Assembly (NCBI GenBank): GCA_964646205.1
Contig: CAZYAZ010000022.1
Coordinates: 1 to 64,000 of the forward strand
Source: UBA8437 sp964646205
Lineage (GTDB): Bacteria > Planctomycetota > Planctomycetia > Planctomycetales > Planctomycetaceae
Direction: 5' to 3'
Length of the DNA stretch: 64,000 nucleotides
In this document: positions 18,301-26,775 of the stretch, one piece after another
How the letters are laid out: every line of letters starts with the position of its first letter
Numbering within the stretch: position 1 is the first letter of the stretch
The notes under the pieces: model-generated
The model's input: only the letters and a program-made list of their open reading frames with translations
The model's database searches: none
Told to the model about the DNA's origin: nothing
Made by a program: the position numbers and the translations under genes

Positions 18301-18934
18301 GGACACCGGCCGGTGGACCAGGCCGCTCCTGAAAGAACTCCGCGAACTCGTCGGGCGCCAGGAGTCCATCACCGAGACCACCCGGCACATCTCAGGCCCC
18401 ACCGACGGCCAGGCCACGCTGCAGCCAACCCTGGAGGCTATTGCCAGGCAGATGCAATCGGCCACCGAGTCTCTGCGACGCCGGGATCCAGGCCCTCAAA
18501 CACAGCAACGCCAGGACCGGATTCTGGAGCAACTCGACCAATGGCTCAGTCGAACCCGAATCGCCATCCCACGAGAATCAACCGCCAACGGACCCAAGAC
18601 GGCCGCTTCCCCTTCCAGACGACAACCGGACACGAGCAAGGTCCCCGGTGATTCGCCGATGAATCGTACCGACACCACCACTTCTCCCGGATCACACCCG
18701 GGCCGTCAAAGCGGCCCGGGACACCAGGTCGGGAAAGCGATAGGCACCGTCAGGCTGGAATCACTCAAACAAGCCCCCTGGGGAAACCTGCCGCCGGCGC
18801 TGCGTCAGCGATTGTCTCAATCTGGCCGCGAACGCCCTCCGACCCGCTACACTGAACTTGTCCGACGCTACTACGAAACGCTGGCCGGACACCGTGAACA
18901 GGACAACGGCAAAACCCCGAAGGAACCCCGTTGA
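15326..18934 (+). CDS. Very large coiled-coil membrane protein (DUF4175-like)
   Basis: 1202 residues. Two hydrophobic helices near the N-terminus (about 26-46 and 52-72) and one near residue 150 form a membrane anchor. A beta-rich stretch follows (IESLQVTLHPPAYTTRSTRA and similar), with ITAHDDLGLADVHLVI as in DUF4175-like proteins. From about residue 530 on the protein is almost wholly helical and Gln/Arg/Leu-rich, predicting long coiled coils (for example QLARQHQADLRRMASQQHTL). The last 130 residues are low-complexity and polar. It follows the VWA gene and its TGA overlaps the rluB start. The partner module suggests an envelope-stress or secretion role; this is inference. Confidence 0.75.
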   Translation: MNAPFLAPLQRLRRRARRVLLMRGIGLVLSASITSTTVAVALDWLIHLDDTRQRGLLLLGVLLVHVAATWRWLIVPLSAPLSDLALAARIEQRFPVLRDQLSSGLQFVHDHNAPTTGSATLKQGVIDSAVETLHRVDIDTVIERRTADIPVLLAAGSIVVGLALAAGNPLDVNTGLSRLFVLSADQWPRKVDLQFLDSSQAPASWNDRRGVRLPAGESIPLRVINTRGDLPDDSVIELRHAANRRDAARLLAVQSLDRSPRTDTTTIGSSVLVPPEGFEALEFRARGGDDETPWIPLAIIPPPLIESLQVTLHPPAYTTRSTRALPEGHGDIEAWIGTRATITAVINQPIRQATLVRGDQPALPVSIASDGRHLTTEFTIQTPGVSTWFLALVDREGLTVERPEQFELRGRLDRLPEVEMVEPHGNTLVTPQAQVPLTITAHDDLGLADVHLVIRPINAPGAVEKRILLHGPHPGEGLLQIDFSWQLADESLVAGMEFDVHVEATDTCDVEGPRIGRSATRTISIVSLAAKRDQLDARQAVLLEQLTRVLHRQRQTAAQVELLSIQCETTGRLRPGDRETLLATEVNQQQLDAQLAATDSALTTLARAMRQERKDNRIDDRGAIGDLKRIIDSLEDLSTQEIPELEATFANARRQLDSTPTTNPEHTLKTIHDLQLRVITVLGQLVETVAPSQDRRERLGEARQIIDQQQQLLDDTASRPEETLDQSPQQLARQHQADLRRMASQQHTLAERLDRLGRRIQPEHPGEDRAQQTAQRLKLALDILHKSGTVAAMRESAAHIRENHIGEAQQNQQQILKQLGQLERSLQDDATSTAKDNLSRIDHLLIRIRQLIKAQSALRIDTGRDDGQPTPGPNRPRLETRQAGLCRNAQQIVDMIRPLGLPEGKARARQVADTMTLAIEAIGKSKPTVSTFQATAIEQLELLERLVTKQRRQIATTLDAEQIRRAYQDLQRVRTLQEQLSGQTRGLEEQRLDTGRWTRPLLKELRELVGRQESITETTRHISGPTDGQATLQPTLEAIARQMQSATESLRRRDPGPQTQQRQDRILEQLDQWLSRTRIAIPRESTANGPKTAASPSRRQPDTSKVPGDSPMNRTDTTTSPGSHPGRQSGPGHQVGKAIGTVRLESLKQAPWGNLPPALRQRLSQSGRERPPTRYTELVRRYYETLAGHREQDNGKTPKEPR
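18697..18720 (+). repeat. Perfect 9-bp inverted repeat inside the coiled-coil gene
   Basis: CCCGGGCCG (18697-18705) and CGGCCCGGG (18712-18720) form a perfect GC-only stem around the loop TCAAAG. It lies in coding sequence about 215 bases before the rluB-like start. No T-tract follows. It could attenuate transcription or slow translation near the gene end. Confidence 0.6.
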
Positions 18935-19779
18935 TGAATCGTCCCGGCAAGGACACCACTCCGGAAGGAATACGGCTTCAGAAGGTGCTGGCACGAGCCG
19001 GACTGGGTTCACGTCGCGCCTGTGAAGCGCTGATCTTGGCAGGGCGAGTTCGAGTGGATGGACGAGCCGCCAACGAGTTGGGAATTCGTGTCGACCCGAC
19101 GACACAAGAAATCGTCGTGGATGGTGAGACCATCAAGAGCGAAAGATCTGAGTACTATCTACTGAACAAGCCGCGAGGCTACCTGTGCACCAACAATGAC
19201 CCTCGTGGGCGTCCCCGGATCATCGACTTGTTCCCGGGCAATGGCTCACGGCTCTTCAGCGTGGGACGGCTTGATGAAAACAGCCAGGGCCTGCTGATGG
19301 TCACCAACGATGGCGAATTGGCACACCAACTGATTCATCCCCGTTACCAGGTTCCCAGGATCTACCAGGTCCAGGTCGTCGGAATTCCCACTCGCGAGGG
19401 ACTCAAGACGCTGCGAGACGGACTGCAGTTCTCCGATGGTTACTTCAAAGTCCACGCCGCGCGGAAACTCAAAACTCGAGGCAAGAGCACCTTCTTGTCA
19501 TTGGAACTGCGACAGGGACGCAACCGGGAAATCCGCCGGATGATGGCTCGGATCGGTCACAAGGTGATCAGTCTCGAGCGGACGGCTTTCGGCCCACTGA
19601 AGCTGGGCCGACTCGGTCTCGGCCAACACCGCAGGCTTCGACTGGACGAGTTGAAGTCGCTCCGGGAACTGATTGACGGCGACCGCACACCTGTGACCGT
19701 TCGGAGGCAATCGCGACGCCGATCGAGTAAAGTGGCCGGAAGGAAGCGTCGCGGACGCAACCAACCTCGCCGTCGCTGA
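18934..19779 (+). CDS. rluB: 23S rRNA pseudouridine synthase, RluB/RsuA family
   Basis: A 281-residue pseudouridine synthase. An S4 RNA-binding domain is at residues 14-60 (RLQKVLARAGLGSRRACEAL). The catalytic domain has the motif GRLDENSQGLLMVTNDG, with catalytic Asp114. QGRNREIRRMMARIGHKV is the family's C-terminal signature. A strongly basic tail (RRQSRRRSSKVAGRKRRGR) extends beyond the catalytic domain and probably aids rRNA binding. The start is ATG 18934, overlapping the previous stop as TGATG, with AAGGA upstream. Family membership is sure; the choice of RluB over other RsuA-type members rests on length and the S4 domain. Confidence 0.88.
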   Translation: MNRPGKDTTPEGIRLQKVLARAGLGSRRACEALILAGRVRVDGRAANELGIRVDPTTQEIVVDGETIKSERSEYYLLNKPRGYLCTNNDPRGRPRIIDLFPGNGSRLFSVGRLDENSQGLLMVTNDGELAHQLIHPRYQVPRIYQVQVVGIPTREGLKTLRDGLQFSDGYFKVHAARKLKTRGKSTFLSLELRQGRNREIRRMMARIGHKVISLERTAFGPLKLGRLGLGQHRRLRLDELKSLRELIDGDRTPVTVRRQSRRRSSKVAGRKRRGRNQPRRR

Positions 19780-19823
19780 TCGCCCGCGAGCCGTGTGCCC
19801 CCTTCATTGAGAATGACCTGCCC

Positions 19824-20705
19824 ATGGATGCGGCTGCTCACACACCTCTTCCCGGCCTGGTCCCCGACGCCTGCCAACAGACGGCCAGGATCGTCGAACA
19901 GGTCCGCATGGCCCGGGACACGTATCGCCTGCGACTGGAATGCCCCGACCTGGCACGACAGATCATTCCCGGCCAGTTCTTCATGGTGCGTGAGCCCGGC
20001 TGCAACGACCCGCTGCTGGGCCGCCCCTTCGCCCTCTTCGACATTGTCAACGACGACAATGGAGAACCGACCGGGATTGATTTCGGCTACGTCGTGATCG
20101 GCAAATTGACCGGCCGCATGGTCGACTGGAAGGCCGGCGACCAGGTCGAAATCTGGGGTCCCCTGGGCAACGGTTTTCCCGACACACCAGCAGGGCACCT
20201 GGTCATGGTTGCTGGCGGGATTGGCCAGACACCGTTTCTGGCAGTCGCTCGCGAAGCACTCGGCCTGCAACAGTACGGGATTCCACCGCGGCCGCACGTG
20301 TCGCCACCCCCTCAAGCAACACTCTGCTACGGAGTTCGCTCGTCCGACTACCTCGCCGGTATCGATGAGTTTTCAATCCCCGGGCTGGACATCCGAATCT
20401 CGACCGATGACGGCAGCCACGGGCATCACGGACTGGTCACCGATTTGCTCGAAGAACTCTACACCGATGACAACGAACCGACGGCGGTGTTCACCTGCGG
20501 TCCCGAACCCATGATGAAAGCCGTCTCCGCCGTGGCCGCCCAGCACGAGACCCCGTGCTGGGCCTCGCTGGAAACCCCGATGGCCTGTGGCTTCGGCATC
20601 TGCTTCAGTTGCGTCACACGCGTCCGTATCGATGGTGGAGACTGGGATTACCGTCGGACCTGTGTTGAAGGACCAGTCTTCCGGGCCGAACAACTTCACT
20701 GGTGA
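19824..20705 (+). CDS. pyrK: Dihydroorotate dehydrogenase electron-transfer subunit-like protein (PyrK)
   Basis: A 293-residue ferredoxin-reductase-fold protein that binds FAD and a 2Fe-2S cluster and passes electrons from dihydroorotate oxidation to NAD in class 1B enzymes. The FAD-binding part includes QFFMVREPG and LLGRPFALFDI, and the NAD-binding part AGGIGQTPFLAVA and FTCGPEPMMKAV. The cluster cysteines are in CGFGICFSCVTRV and YRRTCVEGPVF. It resembles PyrK at all motifs. No pyrD is adjacent. It lies 44 bases after the rluB-like gene and its TGA touches a possible GTG start of the next gene. Confidence 0.88.
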   Translation: MDAAAHTPLPGLVPDACQQTARIVEQVRMARDTYRLRLECPDLARQIIPGQFFMVREPGCNDPLLGRPFALFDIVNDDNGEPTGIDFGYVVIGKLTGRMVDWKAGDQVEIWGPLGNGFPDTPAGHLVMVAGGIGQTPFLAVAREALGLQQYGIPPRPHVSPPPQATLCYGVRSSDYLAGIDEFSIPGLDIRISTDDGSHGHHGLVTDLLEELYTDDNEPTAVFTCGPEPMMKAVSAVAAQHETPCWASLETPMACGFGICFSCVTRVRIDGGDWDYRRTCVEGPVFRAEQLHW

Positions 20706-20710
20706 TCCAC

Positions 20711-23700
20711 ATGCCTCGTCTCACGCACCCAATGTTGACTGCTGCCGCGGCTATCCTGCTACTGGGAATCATCACGGACCCAGCAGCAACATCCGAACCG
20801 GTTCGGGCCACACAGGACAAAGAGTCGCTGGCCAGGGAATTGCCCCGGATTCCACCGGTTGAACCCGACAAGGCGCTCACCACATTCACCCTGCAACATG
20901 GATTCCGACTGCAGCTGGTCGCCAGCGAACCGTTGGTTGCCGACCCCGTCGACGCCTGCTTCGACGCCGACGGCCGACTCTACGTCGCCCAGATGCACGG
21001 CTATCCGTTCTCCCAGGAACCGACCCGTTTGAATCCCCAGGGAGGCGGCAAACCCGACGCCGGCATCGTACGGCTGCTGGAGGACACCGACGGAGACGGA
21101 CGATTCGACCGCAGCGTGAAGTTCGCCGACAAGATCCGCTGGCCGACATCAGTCTGTTGCTACGACGGCGGCGTGTTCGTGCTCGCCCCCCCCAAGCTGC
21201 ACTACTTCAAGGACACCACCGGCGACGGTGTTGCCGACATCCGACGAGACGTCCTGGCGGGATTTGGTCGTGAAAACGTTCAAAGTGTCGCCAACAACCT
21301 CAAATGGGGACTCGACAATCGCATCACGCTGGCCGCCGGTCGTAACGGCGGCAAACTGTCACACAAGGGCCAAACCGTCCTCACGCTCGGCGGAAAGGAC
21401 ATCAGTTTTGACCCCCGAACAATTGATGTGCGTGCCCTGACTGGAGGAGTTCAGTTCGGCAACAGTTTTGACGCCTGGGGCAACCGTTTCGTCTGTAGCA
21501 ACAGCAACCACATCCAGCACATCGTGCTGCCAAGACGCTACCTGTCCCGCCGTCCCGGTCTCAGCCCTCCGGCAGCAATCCGTTCGATCGCCGCCGGAGG
21601 AGCCGCCGCTCCGGTCTACCGCAAGAGCAGTGCCGAACCGTGGCGGATCGTTCGCACCCGCAGACGGGTCTCTGACCCCAGGATCAAAGCGAGGCTTCCG
21701 CGGACCGAACAATTCGCCATCGGTTTCTTCACTTCCGCCACCAGTGTCACCATCTACAACGGCGACGCCTACCCGGAAGCGTTTCGCGGCAATGCGTTCA
21801 TCGGTGACGTGGGTGGCAACCTGGTCCATCGCAAGACCATGACCCCGTCGGGCCCGTCATTCATTGCCCGGCGAGCCGACCAGAAGGTCGAGTTCATTGC
21901 ATCGACAGACAACTGGTTCCGTCCGGTCAACTTCGTCAACGGCCCCGACGGCGCGCTCTACGTTCTCGACATGTACCGCGAGACGATCGAACATCCCTAT
22001 TCGGTTCCCGAGGACATCAAGAAGTACCTGCGGCTCGAAAGCGGAGACGACCGCGGGCGGATCTACCGACTGGTCCCCCCGAAGTGGAAACAACCCAAGC
22101 CCGTGAAACTCGCCACCGCCAACTCCCGTGACCTCATCAAAGCTCTTGATTCCGACAACGGCTGGACGAGACAAACGGCACACCGACTGTTGTGGGAACG
22201 AAATGACCGCAAGACGGTTCCCTTGCTGATCAAAACCGCCATGCACTCCGCTCACCCACTGGCCCGAGCCCACTCGCTCTGGATTCTCCACGGACTGGAG
22301 GCCCTCGAGGACAAGGTCCTGGTTGCTGCACTCGGTGATCCGTCACCGCGTGTCCGTGAACATGCAATTGTGCTGGCCGAAGACCGACTGGATGGTGCCA
22401 TTTTTCGCCCGGCCCTGGCACGACTTTCCGGTGACCCGGACCCACGCGTCCGCTACCAGGTCGCCTTCAGTCTCGGGACAGTCGGGACCGCCCACCGCCA
22501 ACTGCCACTGTCGCAGCTGGCCAAGCGAGCCCCCGCCGACAACCACCTGAGGTTCGCCGTGATGAGCTCGAGCCTGGGACTCGAAAACAAGCTGCTGCAG
22601 ACGTTGTTGCGGGACAAGGTCTTCCTGGCCAAGAACGGTTCCTCGACGTGGCTGAGCGACTTCGCCCGGCTGGCCGGTGCCAATCCGAAACCCGCCGAAG
22701 CCATCTCGATTCTGCGACTGCTCCTTGAGGAACAACACCCGTCGCGACGGCGGGCCGAATTGCTGACCGGCCTGGGGAACGGCCTGTCCCGCCGGGGACA
22801 ATCGGTTCTGGGGGTCCTGGCCGACCAGGCCACTCCGGCACCGCTCCGTGCCTCCGCCAAACAGGTGTTCCGCCAGGCCGTCACGACCATGGCCAGCTCC
22901 TCCTCTTCGGCTGCCGACCGCGTCGCCTCGGCACAACTGCTCGGATTTGCCCCCGCCACGGTGGCTGTCCCCGCCCTGGCAAGCCGACTGGGGCCCGGAG
23001 ATCCTCCGGCCCTGCAACGGGCAGCCGTCGCCTCACTGTCCCGGCACCCCATCCCGAAGACCTGGACAGCACTGCTGGCCAACTGGAAGGGCCACAGTCC
23101 CCGGCTGCGATCCGACATCGTCGACGTTCTCGTCCAGCGGCCTGCCTCTGCCGGCCTGCTGCTGGATGCCGTCGCGGCCGGCCGTGTGCTGATTGCCGAC
23201 CTGACGGTCGAGAAACGCCAATTGCTGATCAACAATCGGGACGCGAGTCTAAAAGCACGGGCTGCCAAGTTGCTTGCGGGTGCGGCCACTCCAAACCGCG
23301 CCAAGGTGATCGCCCGCTACACCCCGGCGCTGGACAAGCCCGGTGATGCCAAAGCCGGGGCCGCGGTCTTCAAGAAGCTCTGTTCGGCCTGCCACAAGGT
23401 CGGCACCATCGGCCACAAACTCGGCCCCGATCTCAACAGCGTCAGCAACAAGTCGCCCCGCGACCTGTTGATCAACATTCTCGACCCCAACCGGGAAGCC
23501 CAGCCCAACTTCATGACCTACACGCTGGTCACCACCAAGGGCCGCGTTTTGACCGGAATCGTGTCCGCCGAAACCGCCGATTCGGTCACCCTGACACGAG
23601 CCGAGGGCAAGCGAGACATCGTGCCGCGCTCACAAATCGACATGCTTGTTTCCAACGGCAAGTCGCTGATGCCCGAAGGTCTTGAGAAAGAACTCTCGCC

Positions 23701-23758
23701 CCAACTCCTCCGGGACGTGGTGGCGTGGATCAAGGGTCTGAAACCGCCCGGCAAGTGA
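20711..23758 (+). CDS. PVC-type membrane-bound dehydrogenase with HEAT repeats and c-type heme domain
   Basis: 1015 residues. A signal peptide (LTAAAAILLLGII) is followed by a beta-propeller dehydrogenase domain (DPVDACFDADGRLYVAQM, DGPDGALYVLDMYRE), HEAT-like repeats (about 470-800) and a C-terminal cytochrome c domain with heme motif CSACH at residues 891-895. The ending (TGIVSAETADSVTL, then LMPEGLEKELS) is the Pirellula/Verrucomicrobium heme-binding signature. Such proteins are exported and linked to sugar or polysaccharide breakdown in this phylum. I use ATG 20711; GTG 20702, overlapping the previous stop, is possible. The DUF1080 gene lies 106 bases downstream. Confidence 0.92.
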   Translation: MPRLTHPMLTAAAAILLLGIITDPAATSEPVRATQDKESLARELPRIPPVEPDKALTTFTLQHGFRLQLVASEPLVADPVDACFDADGRLYVAQMHGYPFSQEPTRLNPQGGGKPDAGIVRLLEDTDGDGRFDRSVKFADKIRWPTSVCCYDGGVFVLAPPKLHYFKDTTGDGVADIRRDVLAGFGRENVQSVANNLKWGLDNRITLAAGRNGGKLSHKGQTVLTLGGKDISFDPRTIDVRALTGGVQFGNSFDAWGNRFVCSNSNHIQHIVLPRRYLSRRPGLSPPAAIRSIAAGGAAAPVYRKSSAEPWRIVRTRRRVSDPRIKARLPRTEQFAIGFFTSATSVTIYNGDAYPEAFRGNAFIGDVGGNLVHRKTMTPSGPSFIARRADQKVEFIASTDNWFRPVNFVNGPDGALYVLDMYRETIEHPYSVPEDIKKYLRLESGDDRGRIYRLVPPKWKQPKPVKLATANSRDLIKALDSDNGWTRQTAHRLLWERNDRKTVPLLIKTAMHSAHPLARAHSLWILHGLEALEDKVLVAALGDPSPRVREHAIVLAEDRLDGAIFRPALARLSGDPDPRVRYQVAFSLGTVGTAHRQLPLSQLAKRAPADNHLRFAVMSSSLGLENKLLQTLLRDKVFLAKNGSSTWLSDFARLAGANPKPAEAISILRLLLEEQHPSRRRAELLTGLGNGLSRRGQSVLGVLADQATPAPLRASAKQVFRQAVTTMASSSSSAADRVASAQLLGFAPATVAVPALASRLGPGDPPALQRAAVASLSRHPIPKTWTALLANWKGHSPRLRSDIVDVLVQRPASAGLLLDAVAAGRVLIADLTVEKRQLLINNRDASLKARAAKLLAGAATPNRAKVIARYTPALDKPGDAKAGAAVFKKLCSACHKVGTIGHKLGPDLNSVSNKSPRDLLINILDPNREAQPNFMTYTLVTTKGRVLTGIVSAETADSVTLTRAEGKRDIVPRSQIDMLVSNGKSLMPEGLEKELSPQLLRDVVAWIKGLKPPGK

Positions 23759-23864
23759 CGGGCACCGCCACCGGTTGCCCGCCTGGCGAACGGCCGATAC
23801 AGTGTCGGCTGTCCCGATTGTCCGGGAAATCTTCTTGAGAATCGCACACCGGAGAGACGCCGTC

Positions 23865-24482
23865 ATGTCACCTCGCATCACCACGCTGCTGCTGGTTGCT
23901 GCCGCCCTGTTGCTCACCCCGTTTGCCGGATCGGCCGAGGACAAGGACGGCTGGATCTCACTGTTCAACGGCAAGAATTTCGACGGTTGGAAGATCGGTG
24001 ACGCCAAGCAGGGCAAGTGGAAGATCGAAAACGGGAACATCGTGGCCAACGGCCCACGAAGCCACCTGTACACGATCAAGGAATTCAAGAACTTTGAATT
24101 CAAGGCTGAGGTGATGACCACGCCCGGCAGCAACTCGGGCATCTACTTCCACACCAAGTACCAGGAGACCGGTTTCCCCGGCACCGGCTACGAGAGCCAG
24201 GTCAACGTTTCGCACGGCGACCCGGTCAAGACCGGCAGCCTCTGGGGCGTCGTCAAGCTCTACGAGACCCCCGCCAAGGACAACAAGTGGTGGGAGCAGC
24301 ACATCATCGTCCGCGGTCAGAACATCGTGGTGAAAATCAACGGCAAGACGGTGCTCGATTACACCGAGCCCAAGGGCGTCCAGGGCGGCCGCAAGATCAG
24401 TTCCGGCAGCTTCGCCCTGCAGGCGCACGACCCCAAGAGTGTCATCTACTACCGCAACTTGCGGGTCAAGCCGCTGAAGTAG
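23865..24482 (+). CDS. Exported DUF1080 (3-keto-disaccharide hydrolase-like) protein
   Basis: A 205-residue protein with a cleavable signal (LLLVAAALLLTPFAGSA) followed at once by the DUF1080 domain, a concanavalin-like jelly roll. The core signatures are GWISLFNGKNFDGWK, NSGIYFHTKYQE, GTGYESQVN and the closing SVIYYRNLRVKPL. Family members bind or cleave 3-keto-glycosides outside the cytoplasm. Codon use is strongly biased to AAG, CTG and C-ending codons, more than in its neighbours, suggesting high expression. ATG 23865 has GGAGAG upstream. It probably works with the heme-binding dehydrogenase next door. Confidence 0.9.
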   Translation: MSPRITTLLLVAAALLLTPFAGSAEDKDGWISLFNGKNFDGWKIGDAKQGKWKIENGNIVANGPRSHLYTIKEFKNFEFKAEVMTTPGSNSGIYFHTKYQETGFPGTGYESQVNVSHGDPVKTGSLWGVVKLYETPAKDNKWWEQHIIVRGQNIVVKINGKTVLDYTEPKGVQGGRKISSGSFALQAHDPKSVIYYRNLRVKPLK

Positions 24483-24489
24483 CCTCGAC

Positions 24490-25887
24490 TCAGCCCCCCG
24501 ACGAGCCAAACTGAAGGTCCAGCAGCAGTTGCTTGACCTCAGTCATCTCGACTGCGTCTCGCGCGACCGCCGTCGAGGAGCCGATCAGAACCGGCCCCTC
24601 CTCGGCCTCGCGACCGGGCACTGGTAACCGTCCATGGCTGCCCCGGACAATCGAGGCGTCCAGTCCGATCACGTCCATGTAGTACCGCAGGCCCAGTTTT
24701 TTCTTCAACAGTCGTCCCGCCACCCGCAAGGCCGGCCATCTCAGTTCCGGATCCACAAACAATTCGACAGGGTCGTATCCCGGCTTGCGGTGAATGTCGA
24801 CCGTGCGAGCGTAGTCAGGTGCCAGCTTGTCATCGAGCCAGAAATAGTACGTGAACCAGGCCCCGGCCGAGGCCACCACGACCAGTTCTCCACTGCGGTG
24901 GTGATCGAGTCCTGCCGCGACCTGTTCGTCACGCCCCAGCACCCGGTCCACCCCGTCAATGGCCTCGAGAATTGTACGAACCCGTGGCACGTCACCGGGA
25001 TCGTGGACGTAGACATGGGCCACCTGGTGATCGGCCACGGCAAAAGCCCGGGACCCACCCGCATCGAGTGTCTCCCAGCCCAGTGGTTCGCGACGAACCG
25101 ACAACAATCCCGCCTCGCGCAGCACCCGGTTCAAGGCCACCGGGCGGTCGACACCAGTGATACCATATTCCGACAACACCACGACGTCGGCGCCGCTGTC
25201 CTCGGCCGCATCGATCACACGTCCTGCCTCAGCATCGACCTCGGCGAGATCTCCATCGATCGCCGGGTCATTGGGCCCCAGCCGCTGCAGGTTGTAATCC
25301 AGGTGCGGCAGGTAGGCCAGTGTCAGCGAGGGCCGATGCCACTGGAGAATCCGAATCGTGGCATCGGCAATCCAGCGAGTGCTGGCGATGTTGGCGCCCG
25401 GCCCCCAAAACCGCATCAATGGAAATGTCCCCAATTCGGCCTGGAGCCGATCCTTCAAATCGGCAGGCTGGCTGAAGCTGTCCATCACCTTGCGGCCATC
25501 GGCCGGGTAGCTTGGCCGCGGCGTGACCGACCAGTCGACCGGGGCGTACATGTTGTACCACCAGAAAAGCTTGGCGGTCGTGTACTCGGTGTCCAGGCGA
25601 CCGGCCGCCTGGTACACGCGTTCCCCACCCACCAGGCGATTGGATTGCCGCCAGAAGAATATTTCGGCCAATTCCCGTTCGTACCAGCCATTGGCCACGA
25701 CACCATGATCTCGTGGCAACAGCCCGGTCAACAGGGTGGACTGTGTCGAGCAGGTCACTGCCGGCAGGACGGTGCCCAACGGGCAGGCGAACCCGCGCCC
25801 CGCCAGGCTCGCCAGGTGAGGCGTGTGTTGGCCAATCATCGAGGGAGTGAGTCCAACGATGTCCAGGACGACCAGCGGGCGAGTCAT
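24490..25887 (-). CDS. Alkaline-phosphatase-fold phosphodiesterase, Ebo-cluster type
   Basis: A 465-residue type I phosphodiesterase/nucleotide pyrophosphatase. VVLDIVGLTPSMIG carries the first metal Asp, PAVTCSTQSTLLTG the Thr nucleophile, and VVVLSEYGITGV and HQVAHVYVHDPG further metal-site residues. The segments NGWYERELAEIFFWRQSNRL and LTLAYLPHLDYNLQRLGPND match the alkaline phosphatase-family protein found in Ebo gene clusters. It lies 18 bases after the EboB-like gene on the same strand and converges with the DUF1080 gene. The substrate of the Ebo version is not established. Confidence 0.85.
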   Translation of the reverse strand: MTRPLVVLDIVGLTPSMIGQHTPHLASLAGRGFACPLGTVLPAVTCSTQSTLLTGLLPRDHGVVANGWYERELAEIFFWRQSNRLVGGERVYQAAGRLDTEYTTAKLFWWYNMYAPVDWSVTPRPSYPADGRKVMDSFSQPADLKDRLQAELGTFPLMRFWGPGANIASTRWIADATIRILQWHRPSLTLAYLPHLDYNLQRLGPNDPAIDGDLAEVDAEAGRVIDAAEDSGADVVVLSEYGITGVDRPVALNRVLREAGLLSVRREPLGWETLDAGGSRAFAVADHQVAHVYVHDPGDVPRVRTILEAIDGVDRVLGRDEQVAAGLDHHRSGELVVVASAGAWFTYYFWLDDKLAPDYARTVDIHRKPGYDPVELFVDPELRWPALRVAGRLLKKKLGLRYYMDVIGLDASIVRGSHGRLPVPGREAEEGPVLIGSSTAVARDAVEMTEVKQLLLDLQFGSSGG

Positions 25888-25905
25888 CAGCCAGGGCTCG
25901 TCGGG

Positions 25906-26757
25906 TTATTCGGAATCCACGCCGGCCGAAGCGTTCTCGCGAAAGACATCCGGCGGAGTGAACTCGAACCGCTCGCTCCCACTGAAGAACTCGATCGGAT
26001 TGTCATAGACAATCTTCTTGATCTGAGATTCAGCATGACCACGACGCCGCAGTTCCATGATGAAATCGGGAACGGCCGTCGGGTTGGACGGCCCCCAATC
26101 TCCCGCCGAATTGACCATGATGCGATCGTCGCCGTACATCTCGATGATGTCAGCAGCTCGTGACGGAGTGCACTTGGTCACCGGGTACAGCGTCATGGCA
26201 CACCAGAAACCTTCCTCACGGGCCACTCCCACGGTGTGCTCCTCGACATGGTCGATCAACACCCGGCCCGGATCCACCCGGCTGTCTTCCAACAGCATGT
26301 CGACGATCATCCGAGTGCCCTTGTACTTGTCGTCCAGGTGGGGCGTGTGGATCAGAATCAATTCGTTGGTCCGCATGGCCAATTCGACGTGCTCACGAAA
26401 GATCGTGCATTCGTTGGGAGTGTTCTTGTTCAGCCCGATCTCGCCAATCCCCAGTACACCGGGCTTGTCCAGGAACTCGGGAATCATCGCGATCACTTCC
26501 CGCGACAACTCGACGTTCTCAGCCTCCTTGGCATTGATGCACAACCACGAGTAGTGCTGCACTCCCGACCAGCTCGCACGAGTCGGCTCGAATTCGGTCA
26601 GCTGTCGAAAGTAATCACGGAACCCGTCAACACTGCCGCGATCGAAACCGGCCCAGAAAGCCGGCTCGCTGACCCCAACACAACCCATTCGAGCCATCCG
26701 CTCATAATCGTCGGTGACACGAGAGATCATGTGGACGTGTGGGTCGAAGAAATACAT
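25906..26757 (-). CDS. TatD-like metal-dependent hydrolase, EboB-like
   Basis: A 283-residue amidohydrolase-fold protein. The N-terminus, FDPHVHMISRVTDDYERM, has the HxH metal motif and the 'SR-TDDY' signature of EboB; EPAFWAGFDR and DYFRQL follow as in that family. LGIGEIGLNKNT carries the bridging Glu, ILIHTPHLDDKYKG a metal His, VLIDHVEEHT another, and NSAGDWGPSNP the catalytic Asp. It lies between the 96-residue gene (19 bases upstream) and the phosphodiesterase. EboB proteins are linked to transport or modification of unidentified precursors in cyanobacteria and others; the role here is inferred. Confidence 0.88.
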   Translation of the reverse strand: MYFFDPHVHMISRVTDDYERMARMGCVGVSEPAFWAGFDRGSVDGFRDYFRQLTEFEPTRASWSGVQHYSWLCINAKEAENVELSREVIAMIPEFLDKPGVLGIGEIGLNKNTPNECTIFREHVELAMRTNELILIHTPHLDDKYKGTRMIVDMLLEDSRVDPGRVLIDHVEEHTVGVAREEGFWCAMTLYPVTKCTPSRAADIIEMYGDDRIMVNSAGDWGPSNPTAVPDFIMELRRRGHAESQIKKIVYDNPIEFFSGSERFEFTPPDVFRENASAGVDSE

Positions 26758-26775
26758 CTCTCTACTCCGTCGGGT

